Shown in pieces: positions 9,815-17,636 of a stretch of 64,000 nt of DNA. The position numbers and the translations under genes are program-made. How positions within the stretch are numbered: the stretch's first letter is position 1; every line of letters starts with the position of its first letter. The notes beneath the pieces were generated by a model. That model was not told the origin of the DNA. It ran no database searches and saw only the letters and a program-made list of their open reading frames with translations. This stretch comes from Paenibacillus terricola (GTDB lineage Bacteria > Bacillota > Bacilli > Paenibacillales > Paenibacillaceae): NCBI RefSeq assembly GCF_014779765.1, contig NZ_JACXZA010000005.1, positions 495,013 through 559,012 on the forward strand, given 5' to 3'.

Positions 9815-9971
9815 GAGCGAATGTTTCTTACGATCGCTGTTGTCCTCGGATTGTTCTGATTGTATAAATTCAGAAGTGGTAACAATCCGAGTGACAAAGG
9901 CGATCTAAAAGCTTTCCGGAGGAAAGCTACATCGTAAGCATAAGCTGCGCTTCTCCAGAAATCATTCGTTC
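9815..9971. ncRNA. Candidate structured RNA or palindromic repeat element
   Basis: A 157-base segment with nested complementary arms. The outer arms are GAGCGAATGTTTC (9815-9827) and GAAATCATTCGTTC (9958-9971). Inside are CTTACGAT (9827-9834) with ATCGTAAG (9931-9938), and ATCGC with GCGAT (9900-9904). The main stem is TGTC plus CTCGGATTGTT (9841-9855) with AACAATCCGAG plus GACA (9881-9896), capped by TTCTGA/TCAGAA. A separate eight-pair hairpin, AGCTTTCC-GGA-GGAAAGCT, spans 9910-9928. Together they would form a three-way-junction-like fold. A terminator follows at 9999-10030. It could be a transcribed small RNA, a 3' UTR structure of the PAP2 transcript, or a copy of a non-autonomous palindromic element. 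No known Rfam class was recognised by eye. Confidence 0.45.
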
Positions 9972-9998
9972 CCTGCGTTCACTTAGCCTTAATGATGA

Positions 9999-10030
9999 AG
10001 CCTGCAGCGGTCGTCCGCTGCAGGCTTTTT
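9999..10030 (+). terminator. Rho-independent terminator
   Basis: A 12-pair stem AGCCTGCAGCGG/CCGCTGCAGGCT with a four-base loop and a TTTTT tail. It ends transcription coming from the ltaS-like/PAP2 pair and through the structured element. Confidence 0.85.
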
Positions 10031-10259
10031 GGTGTAACTTGGCTCGCGGGATCGGTATCTGGATCCCGCGTCGCTTAGTTTATTTAGTTGGTTCGTTCGT
10101 GCGCGTCAGACTGGTTTATTTAGCCTACCTAGTGCAATGGCAAACTGTACTTTAGAGTGTGCGAGTAACCAATATTACTCATTACTCCAACTACGAGTCC
10201 GAGATATGCTAACAGTTGTGGTGGTGCTTATTCGGCTTTGGAAGAGCTGTTTTCTGCGC

Positions 10260-10392
10260 TAACGGTTGCCGACAGGCTTATGTGGTGATTTTGCGCCTAT
10301 AGAGGGCAGTTTTCGCATCAATAAGTACTCGTGCAACCGTTAGAGTTTGAAAAGGCGTGTTTTTGGCGCAATAGCACTTTTGGCAACCGTTA
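10260..10392. repeat. Three copies of an AACCGTTA-containing repeat
   Basis: Two direct copies (10314-10342 and 10365-10392) share a pattern of GC, CAATA, a variable stretch and GCAACCGTTA. Each ends in CAACCGTTA followed by AGTT one base later, with a 50-base period. A third copy lies inverted at 10260-10297, beginning TAACGGTTGCC and ending TTGCGCC. Copies differ inside but keep both ends. Spacing and divergence do not fit a CRISPR array, and there are no cas genes. Confidence 0.5.
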
Positions 10393-10642
10393 CAGTTACG
10401 GGCATGTCAATGATGGGTGGCACGGCAGCCACGATAAGGAGAGATGGCCAGTGAATCGGCTGCTGTGCGCTTGCAGACCGCGAGCGACATTCACGGCGAT
10501 AGCGAGGCGATAGTCAGGTGGAGCGGAGACACAACGCGGGCGGAAGCCAATAGGCGTGATGGCGAATGACGCGTCAGAAAGGCATTCAGACTTGGGTGTT
10601 ATAGCAATCGGATGAATGAACGATCAGATCTCGGGGAATAAC

Positions 10643-10676
10643 AAAAAGGCAGCCAGCCAATTAAGGCGACTGCCTG
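10643..10676 (-). terminator. Terminator of the cupin gene
   Basis: Read on the minus strand, GGCAGTCGCC and GGCTGGCTGCC pair imperfectly and are followed by TTTTTGT. It lies about 55 bases after the cupin stop codon. Confidence 0.6.
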
Positions 10677-10683
10677 ATAAGCG

Positions 10684-10716
10684 ACGCCTTCGTTATGCTG
10701 CGAAGGCGTTGTTTTT
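10684..10716 (+). terminator. Hairpin with T tract facing the cupin gene
   Basis: ACGCCTTCG, an eight-base loop, CGAAGGCGT and then TGTTTTT on the plus strand. It has no obvious plus-strand gene to serve and may protect the convergent cupin gene from read-through, or fold in its 3' UTR. Confidence 0.5.
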
Positions 10717-10729
10717 GATACATAGGGAC

Positions 10730-11203
10730 TTACTTCTTGTCGACGAGTTTGAAGTCGTCGTAGTGGAAGCCTGGTGCGACTACGCACGAGACGAGTACAG
10801 GCTCGTTGCCGAGCGGGCGGGCTTTCTGCCATACGCGCGAAGGGACAAGCGCCTGCGGGTGCTGACCTGCTGCTACATCGCCGCCGACGATAATTTCCGT
10901 CTCTTCGCCTGGCGTGTCTCCGTCGCCGCCAAGCGTCAGCAGCAGTGGGCTGCCCGAGTGCCACAGCCATAGTTCATCCGATAGAACAGTATGCCAAGCC
11001 GATTGCTCGTCCGGATGCAGGACGAAGTAAATCGACGATGCTGAGAAACGCGGTCCGGAATAATCGCCGCCTAACGTTTCGTGCGGAATCGTGAAGGATG
11101 CTTTCCAAATCTCTTTGTACCAACCGCCCTCAACGTGCGGCTGAAGTCCAAGCTTCTCCACAAGCTCGGAACGTTCCAACGTTGCTGTTGTCGTGTTAGT
11201 CAT
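10730..11203 (-). CDS. DUF985-type cupin protein
   Basis: A 157-residue single-domain cupin of the DUF985 (YML079w-like) family. Typical blocks are LGLQPHVEGGWYKEIW near the N terminus, SASSIYFVLHPDEQSAWHTV, and DELWLWHSGSPLLLTL, which supplies the cupin barrel histidines. The function of this family is not established; structures show a metal-less or nickel-like cupin pocket for a small ligand, so no reaction is proposed. The ATG at 11203 follows AGGAG with seven-base spacing; an in-frame TTG six codons upstream has no ribosome site. The gene stands alone between the repeat island and the solute-binding lipoprotein gene. Confidence 0.85.
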   Translation of the reverse strand: MTNTTTATLERSELVEKLGLQPHVEGGWYKEIWKASFTIPHETLGGDYSGPRFSASSIYFVLHPDEQSAWHTVLSDELWLWHSGSPLLLTLGGDGDTPGEETEIIVGGDVAAGQHPQALVPSRVWQKARPLGNEPVLVSCVVAPGFHYDDFKLVDKK

Positions 11204-11365
11204 CTCGATGCTCCTATCCAATCTAGTCTATAGTCTATTCATACAATAGCTACTAGTGTAGACGGATTGCATAGGAATGTAAATGGAGGAATGTGAGAGC
11301 CCCTCTATCGGTGCAAGTAGGAGATGAACGAACTTGTATAGCAGCAAGCCCCACATTTCCATCCC

Positions 11366-12613
11366 TTATCGACGAGCATTAAGCGGTGATAACAGATCTA
11401 ATCGATCCGCAAGCTGTGACATCATATTGGACTCAATCGTTGATACAATCTGATCCGACGATACTTCAGTTGAAATGCGCCAGCCGATCTCCCGATCCCA
11501 AATGGCACTAGCCGCAGCATCGAGCGGCGTACGACGAACCTCATTCAATTTGTCATACCACTTCGAGATTTTCAGCGATTTCAGATAACCCTCTCTCTGA
11601 TGGAGCTGGAATGTCGAGAACTTCCACGCAAGATCCTTGTTATTGCTCTGCTTCGGAATCGCGGTCACCCAGCCGGTAATAATCGCATATTGATTGAGCG
11701 GAAGCCGAGTCGTCCTCCATAGATTGTAGGTATCCGGCGCCCAGCCCTGCAAGTGTGTATCGCCCCATTCTCCATTCGTAAACATCACGAGCTCGCCATT
11801 GCGAATGGCCTCCTGCCCGGATGCCTCCCAGATCGTTGCCCCAAGCGGCAGATTGAGCTTATTCGATTCCTTCGCAATTGCAATCGCAGAGACAAACTCC
11901 GTCGTATTGCGCGTAAACGAACCATCGTTGTTGAAGAACCCGTTCGACAAGTCCAACACCTGCAGCAAATCGGTCGGCTTCTGCATGATCCGTTTACCCT
12001 TTAATGCCAACCTCTTCGCCATCGACAGCCAGCGCTCGGGACTTTCCATATATTCCCCCAACTCTTCCGGATCATCCGGATAGCCATACTCTTTCATGAC
12101 GTCGGCCCGATAGTACGTGATCCCTGCGTGCAATATCTCCGGCATAAAAACGATGTGTTGACGATCCAATGATCGGAAATAGGACAACTCCAGGCCTGGA
12201 AAATAGCTGTTGATTACGGACTTTCCATCGTATGGCGCCAGATCCAAAGGCTCGAAGATATCATAGTCAATCAGTTCACGAATATGTGAATAATCGAACT
12301 CAATGAGATCTGGAGGACTCGGGCTATCAAGCGCCGCTAAAATATCTTGCACAGTGCTGTTGTTCGCTGAAGTCCATTCAATGTCAACTCCATAATTCTG
12401 CTCAAATCTATCGACATTGCCTTGATCGATTGCATTGCCTGACAAGATACGCAGAACCGGCTTGCTGTCCTGCTTCGTCTCGATATTGTCACTGATAACA
12501 GTAGGTTCCTCAACCACAGTCGACGCATTGCTGCAGCCAGCGAGAAGAAGCGCGAAGGCAGCAACAGTCGGCCATACACGGAGGCCCGCTCGCCGTAATA
12601 TCCGATTCATCAC
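11366..12613 (-). CDS. Extracellular solute-binding lipoprotein coupled to a GGDEF-EAL protein
   Basis: A 415-residue lipoprotein of the family-1 sugar-type solute-binding class. A signal peptide ends in a lipobox (LLLAGC), the cysteine of which would be lipidated, and a two-lobe binding fold follows (LRILSGNAIDQGNVDRFEQN; GELVMFTNGEWGD; WVTAIPKQSNNKDLAWKF). Such proteins normally feed ABC permeases, but no permease or ATPase gene is near. Its ATG overlaps the stop of the upstream GGDEF-EAL gene by four bases, so the two are translated together. The simplest reading is that this lipoprotein senses an external ligand and passes the state to the membrane-bound cyclic-di-GMP enzyme. That role is inference; an orphan binding protein serving a distant transporter is the alternative. 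Confidence 0.88.
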   Translation of the reverse strand: MMNRILRRAGLRVWPTVAAFALLLAGCSNASTVVEEPTVISDNIETKQDSKPVLRILSGNAIDQGNVDRFEQNYGVDIEWTSANNSTVQDILAALDSPSPPDLIEFDYSHIRELIDYDIFEPLDLAPYDGKSVINSYFPGLELSYFRSLDRQHIVFMPEILHAGITYYRADVMKEYGYPDDPEELGEYMESPERWLSMAKRLALKGKRIMQKPTDLLQVLDLSNGFFNNDGSFTRNTTEFVSAIAIAKESNKLNLPLGATIWEASGQEAIRNGELVMFTNGEWGDTHLQGWAPDTYNLWRTTRLPLNQYAIITGWVTAIPKQSNNKDLAWKFSTFQLHQREGYLKSLKISKWYDKLNEVRRTPLDAAASAIWDREIGWRISTEVSSDQIVSTIESNMMSQLADRLDLLSPLNARR

Positions 12614-15195
12614 ACTTCCCTCCCCTTACTCTCGTGATCCCATGCGAACCAGCTCATAATCTGAGCGGCAGGAACCGCCCGCCCATAATAATAGCCCTGA
12701 TGCAGCCAGCAGCCTGCTTCACCTAGCGCATCCGACTCTTCGATGGTCTCCACGCCTTCTGCGACAACCAGCCAGTTGCGCGACCGCGACAGCAGCATCA
12801 TTGTCTCGATAATGGAACGCTTATCCGAATCTTCGTGAAGGTCCTTCACGAAAGTTCGGTCGATTTTGAAGCCGTCTATCGGCATTCGATTAAGCATACC
12901 CAACGAGGAATATCCGGTGCCAAAATCATCGATCCATACCTTCACGCCCCGTCGCTTCAAGCGATGAAGCTCTGCAATAACGCGTTCTGGATACTTGGCG
13001 AACACTTCCTCCGTAATCTCTACCTCGAACAGATCCGGCGGCATGCCGGTTTCCTCAAGCAACTGCTCTAGATATCCGACAATGCCATGCATCTGGATCT
13101 GCGTCGGCGACAAGTTGATCGCCACCGGTGCTGGCGTTAGCCCTTGATCCAGCCATTCTTTCATCTGGCGGCAAGCTTCTTGCGCAACCCATTCCCCAAT
13201 CGGCTTCAACAGTCCACAACTCTCGGCGATCGGAATAAACTGCGCAGGTGAGACAAACCCGAATTCCGGATGCAGCCACCGCAGCAACGCCTCGATCGAC
13301 ACTAATCTCCCCAGTTCCTTGTTATAGATCGGCATGTAATGCAGTTGAATCTGATTGCGATCAAGCGCCTTATGCAGCTCGAACTCCAGCCGCATCTGCT
13401 GCGTGAGATCATTATCTGGCTTCTCGTAGAATCGATAACCATTGCCGCCCGCCGCCTTCGCTTCGTACATGGCAAAGTCAGCATTTTTCACAATCGTCTC
13501 TCTATCATCACCGCTGATTGCCGAAGAACTGATCCCCATGCTAGCTGTTACGAACAGCTCTTCCCCATTAATGAGGAATGGACGCTTTAACTTACTGATT
13601 AAATCCTCGGCAATCGTGCGCACTTCGCTGCGCTGCTTAGTAGAAACAAGTACGAACTCATCCCCGCCTAGGCGGGCGATGAAAGCGCGATCATTTACAG
13701 TCCGCAGAAGCTGGAACGACACTTGTTGAAGCAGCAAATCGCCTACTGCGTGACCAAGCGTATCGTTAATATGCTTGAACCGGTCCAAGTCGATGAACAC
13801 GACGTGGATTTCGTCTTCCGGACCTAGTTCGTCCATCACTTTCGTCAAATGCTCATTGAAATTCCGTCGGTTAGGCAGCCCTGTCAGCATATCGAGATAC
13901 GCCTGTTCACGGGACTCCATGAACATAAGGCCGAGCTTCTCTGTCACAGTCCTGAAGTTGCCAACCAGCGAGTTTATCTCCTCCAGCCGCGACTGCGGCC
14001 AACTCGGTGCAACGCCTGCTTTGACCTTATCCGGAATGCCATGCGATACGACCGCAAGCTTACGGACGCCCGTTATGAAGAAGCGATGAATAATGAGCGC
14101 GAACAGCCCGATAATCGCCGCTACATATAGACAACTCATCATCTGAGCATTGTAGACCGAATACACCTGCTCACGATACGTGTCTAGCGGAACCCGAACA
14201 TACAGCTCGAACTTCCCCATTTGGACAGGGTAGATGAAGGACATCTTCTTCCAACTGGATCCTGTCGTTATCAGCTCTGCCGCGTCAGGACTCCACATTC
14301 TCCGCTCGGAGAAATAGTTCTGCCAGTCGTCCAGCTTCAGCCAATCGTAATCATAGTTTGTACCGCCAATGGTGTGGATCAGCTTCCGTCCATCCTGCCC
14401 TATTAATACAGCCTCATAAGGATCAGAAGCTAAGACGTTGTTAATCATCCGTCTCACCGTTGCCATCTCCATATAACCATTCAAGCGAATGCCTCTTTGC
14501 TCCTCGGGCGACATCGTCTTCATGCCATCTTCAAGCGCAAGCGAGGCTTGATCTGCCGAATTATTAATTTCTTTAATGATGGTGTGCTTGTAGCTGTTGC
14601 TTCCACTTATGAGGAACAGAATCGATGAACCGATCATCGCTGCCGTCATCAAATGGATAAGCGCACGAGAAATACGAAGCGGTGGATTGACCGCAACCCC
14701 GCTCATTCTGTAGAAACGAGCTGGCGTATAATATACGAAAAGCTCGGAGAGCAGCACGTTACATAACCCGCATGCAGTTACGATGTACGTGTAGAATAAC
14801 ATCTCTTGATTGATCGCACCTGAATTGCCGCTAAGCAGCACATACATGGGAACGCCAATCAAGGCCCAGTAGATCGCGCCCGCCCCAATATATCCAAGCT
14901 TCGGCCAGCGTATGTTTAATGCAATAATAAGGGCTGCTTCCACCAGATGACTCCATAGCAAAAAGTCGACATTCTGCGTACCGATCAGCGCCCCATAAAC
15001 AAGCACAAGAAGCAGCAAGCCTGCCCGCCAGCCGAACCAAGCGACTGCGAGAAACAAGAAGCCTGCTGTAAACGATCCGCTAATGCCGAAGAGCGGAGAT
15101 ATCGGAATGGAGTAAGATATGTAGGCTAATAGTCCCATCAATAAATAGACGAAAACAATTTTTCGAAATAGAAATCCGCTAATCCGATTAGTCAT
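12610..15195 (-). CDS. Membrane sensor GGDEF-EAL cyclic-di-GMP protein
   Basis: An 861-residue protein. Residues 1-190 form about six membrane helices, residues ~200-345 form an extracytoplasmic sensor region between helices (possibly Cache-like), and another helix lies at ~350-372. A GGDEF domain has an intact motif RLGGDEFVL near residue 510, and an EAL domain has an intact EALLRW near residue 632 plus DDFGTGYSSL. Both diguanylate cyclase and phosphodiesterase sites look complete. A GGAGCAC-type ribosome site precedes the ATG. The 4-base overlap with the downstream solute-binding lipoprotein suggests a two-part sensory unit. It differs from the MHYT protein at 60-2138 in its sensor and probably answers a different signal. 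Confidence 0.93.
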   Translation of the reverse strand: MTNRISGFLFRKIVFVYLLMGLLAYISYSIPISPLFGISGSFTAGFLFLAVAWFGWRAGLLLLVLVYGALIGTQNVDFLLWSHLVEAALIIALNIRWPKLGYIGAGAIYWALIGVPMYVLLSGNSGAINQEMLFYTYIVTACGLCNVLLSELFVYYTPARFYRMSGVAVNPPLRISRALIHLMTAAMIGSSILFLISGSNSYKHTIIKEINNSADQASLALEDGMKTMSPEEQRGIRLNGYMEMATVRRMINNVLASDPYEAVLIGQDGRKLIHTIGGTNYDYDWLKLDDWQNYFSERRMWSPDAAELITTGSSWKKMSFIYPVQMGKFELYVRVPLDTYREQVYSVYNAQMMSCLYVAAIIGLFALIIHRFFITGVRKLAVVSHGIPDKVKAGVAPSWPQSRLEEINSLVGNFRTVTEKLGLMFMESREQAYLDMLTGLPNRRNFNEHLTKVMDELGPEDEIHVVFIDLDRFKHINDTLGHAVGDLLLQQVSFQLLRTVNDRAFIARLGGDEFVLVSTKQRSEVRTIAEDLISKLKRPFLINGEELFVTASMGISSSAISGDDRETIVKNADFAMYEAKAAGGNGYRFYEKPDNDLTQQMRLEFELHKALDRNQIQLHYMPIYNKELGRLVSIEALLRWLHPEFGFVSPAQFIPIAESCGLLKPIGEWVAQEACRQMKEWLDQGLTPAPVAINLSPTQIQMHGIVGYLEQLLEETGMPPDLFEVEITEEVFAKYPERVIAELHRLKRRGVKVWIDDFGTGYSSLGMLNRMPIDGFKIDRTFVKDLHEDSDKRSIIETMMLLSRSRNWLVVAEGVETIEESDALGEAGCWLHQGYYYGRAVPAAQIMSWFAWDHESKGREV

Positions 15196-15430
15196 GCTGT
15201 GCTCCTTCTAACTCGACGTTTGTAAGGTATATTGTCCGATTATTGTGGTAAATGAGCGCTTTTTGCACTCCTTTCGATGCATAAAGGTAATTCGGTTGAA
15301 TAATCTTTAAGTCCTACTCACTATTAACATCGGCTGTTAACATTCTATATTTCAGTGGGAAATTAGGAAGTACAGGAAAGATTTTCGTTTCGTTAACAAT
15401 TCCCTTTCGTTATGGACGGCCTAACAAATA

Positions 15431-15467
15431 AAAACAGCGATCCAGGAATGCTCCTGAACCGCTGTTC
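15431..15467 (-). terminator. Terminator of the nasBC operon
   Basis: On the minus strand AACAGCGGTTCAGGAGCATTC is followed by the pairing arm CCTGGATCGCTGTT and TTTATT. It begins directly after the nasC stop codon. Confidence 0.8.
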
Positions 15468-15470
15468 TTA

Positions 15471-17636
15471 TTATATTTCATAGGGATGATTCGATATAAA
15501 AGGCCTGATGCGTACCGCACATACTTTGAATCCAGGCATCCGGCACGTCGGATCAAGCGCCTGGTTCGTCAATACATTCACGTTCTGACTGTCGCCCCAA
15601 TGCATCGGCACGAATATGGTATCGTCTCGAATGGTACGCGTGATCCGGCAGCGAACGACGATCTCACCACGCCGCGATGCGACTACAGCCAACTTCCCGT
15701 CCGTTAAGCCATGCTGCTTCGCCGTCTTCGGATGCAGCTCCACGAACGATTCAAAATCCCGCGACGCAAGCGTATGGCTCCGCCGGGTTTGAACACCCGT
15801 TAAATAATGACTTAGCACACGCCCTGTTGTCAGATAGATCGGATACTCTTCGTCCGCCAGTTCCGCAGGCCAATGGTTATCGACCGCAATCAGCTCCGCG
15901 CGTCCATCCGCATGGGCGAAAGAGGCTTCGAACATGCGACCGATTCCTTCCTCTGTCGGATCCGGACATGGCCAGTAAACACCCTCCTCGCGCCGAAGTC
16001 GGTCATACGTAATGCCGTAGTAGTCTGCAATGCCGCCTCGGCTGGCGACCCGAAGCTCTTCGAAGATTTGCTCCGCATGCTCATATCGGAAATAAGTGCC
16101 GCGCCCGAGCCCATGAGCCAGCTCGCACAGAATGCGCCAGTCATTCTTCGCTTCTCCCGGAGCAGGACGATGCGCCTCCCGCAGCAGCACGCGCCCCTCC
16201 AGATTCGTCAGCGTACCTTCATTCTCCAAATAAGCCGTCACTGGCAAAATCAAATCGGCAGAGCGCGCGGTCTCCGACATGAACATGTCCGCTACGACGA
16301 GCAGATCAAGACGCTCCATCGCCGCTTGAACCAAGCTCGCGTTCGGATTCGACACAACCGGATTGGAACCCATGACGAGCAAAGCCCGTATGTCGCCCTC
16401 GTACACCTTCTCCATCATCTCGTAGGCTGATACGCCTTTGCCGGGCAGATCATTCGGGTCAACGCCCCATACGTCTGCAACATAAGCGCGATGCTCCGGA
16501 TTCTCGATTGAACGATACCCCGGCAGTTGATCAGCCTTCTGCCCGTGCTCGCGTCCGCCTTGCCCATTGCCTTGGCCGGTAATCGCGCCGTAACCGCAGC
16601 CAGGCTTGCCGATTTTGCCAGTCAACAGTACTAGGTTAATCAGGTTGCGTACCGCCATATAACCGTCTGTCTGCTGCTCTACGCCACGCGCGGTAAACAC
16701 CATGCCCGTATCCGCCTTGCCGAATGCCGATGCCGCTCTGCGAATCGAGTCCACGGGCACGCCGGTCATCACCGCGATCTCCTCGACCGACTGCTCCAGC
16801 AGATGCGCCTTCAGTTCATCATATCCACGCGTACGAGCCCTTACGAACGCTTCATCGACGAGCCCTTCGTCCAGCAGCGATCGCAGCATTCCATTGGCAA
16901 GCGAAGCGTCCATCCCTGGCCGTACCTTCAGATGCAGGTCAGCCAGCTTCGACGTCCCCGTCTCTCGCGGGTCGATCACAATAATGAACGTTCCATTCTC
17001 CTTCGCTCTCGTAAAATACGGCATTAGCGTCGGCTGGCACTCCGCGATGTTCGTGCCGGCAAGCACAATGCACTTTGCCAGCGGAATATCCGACAATGGA
17101 TTCGTCAGACCGCGGTCGAGACCTAATGCCTTGCTGCCGGCCGACGCCGCAGCGGACATGCAGAACCTTCCGTTATAGTCGATATGCTTCGAACGAAGCG
17201 CGACTCGCGTGAACTTCCCAAGCAGATATGCCGTCTCATTCGTCAACGACCCGCCGCCATATACACCGATCGCATCAGCGCCGGACTCCTGTTCAATCTG
17301 CTTAAAGCGGTTAACGATTAACGCGATTGCACCCTCCCAGGAGATGCGTTCGAATCCACCCTCCCGCTTCACCAGCGGATATAGGATCCGATCCTCGCTG
17401 ACCGCATGCTGATAGGCGTTCATCCCCTTTACGCATAAGCGGCCTTCCGAAGCGCGATTCGGCTTCGCTTCAACGGCGTACTGCGCTTCTCCTCCAGCGC
17501 CGCTACCCGATTCGGTAAGCCTCATCTTGCATTGTACGCTGCAGAACGGGCATTGCGTCTCCATGACGAGCTCCGTAACTACCGCTCCGCCGCCATCCGC
17601 AGCGATGTGTTCACGTGGATATAGCGTCCTCTTCAT
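15471..17636 (-). CDS. nasC: Assimilatory nitrate reductase catalytic subunit
   Basis: A 721-residue molybdopterin oxidoreductase that reduces nitrate to nitrite in the cytoplasm. The N terminus has the [4Fe-4S] motif CPFCSVQCKM plus GRLCVKGMN. The molybdenum-cofactor domains follow (YGGGSLTNETAYLLGKF, RFCMSAAASAGSKALG, LAGTNIAECQPTLMPYF, GCGYGAITGQGNGQGGREHG), and the C-terminal dinucleotide-binding domain has LTTGRVLSHYLTGVQTRR. Length and layout match Bacillus subtilis NasC (about 710 residues); no twin-arginine signal is present, in line with an assimilatory enzyme. The start at 17636 forms an ATGA overlap with the nasB stop and has GAGGTGA upstream. It is the second gene of a GlnR/TnrA-type operon. 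No nitrite reductase or nitrate transporter gene lies in the window. Confidence 0.93.
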   Translation of the reverse strand: MKRTLYPREHIAADGGGAVVTELVMETQCPFCSVQCKMRLTESGSGAGGEAQYAVEAKPNRASEGRLCVKGMNAYQHAVSEDRILYPLVKREGGFERISWEGAIALIVNRFKQIEQESGADAIGVYGGGSLTNETAYLLGKFTRVALRSKHIDYNGRFCMSAAASAGSKALGLDRGLTNPLSDIPLAKCIVLAGTNIAECQPTLMPYFTRAKENGTFIIVIDPRETGTSKLADLHLKVRPGMDASLANGMLRSLLDEGLVDEAFVRARTRGYDELKAHLLEQSVEEIAVMTGVPVDSIRRAASAFGKADTGMVFTARGVEQQTDGYMAVRNLINLVLLTGKIGKPGCGYGAITGQGNGQGGREHGQKADQLPGYRSIENPEHRAYVADVWGVDPNDLPGKGVSAYEMMEKVYEGDIRALLVMGSNPVVSNPNASLVQAAMERLDLLVVADMFMSETARSADLILPVTAYLENEGTLTNLEGRVLLREAHRPAPGEAKNDWRILCELAHGLGRGTYFRYEHAEQIFEELRVASRGGIADYYGITYDRLRREEGVYWPCPDPTEEGIGRMFEASFAHADGRAELIAVDNHWPAELADEEYPIYLTTGRVLSHYLTGVQTRRSHTLASRDFESFVELHPKTAKQHGLTDGKLAVVASRRGEIVVRCRITRTIRDDTIFVPMHWGDSQNVNVLTNQALDPTCRMPGFKVCAVRIRPFISNHPYEI

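Larger units (their letters stand above)
9763..10729. other. Gene-free island with structured element and repeats
   Basis: Nearly 1 kb between the PAP2 gene and the cupin gene without a credible reading frame. It holds, in order, the nested stem-loop element at 9815-9971, a forward terminator at 9999-10030, a pair of GTTTATTTAG direct repeats around 10078-10125, a small GAGTAA/TTACTC hairpin near 10163, three related AACCGTTA repeats at 10260-10392, and two terminator-like hairpins at 10643-10716. No integrase, transposase or tRNA is present. Confidence 0.7.

Noticed and set aside
10260-10392. Possible CRISPR array
   Set aside because: Only three divergent copies, one inverted, with no regular spacers and no cas genes.
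10331-10513. 60-codon frame in the repeat island
   Set aside because: It begins inside the AACCGTTA repeats, has no ribosome site and resembles nothing.
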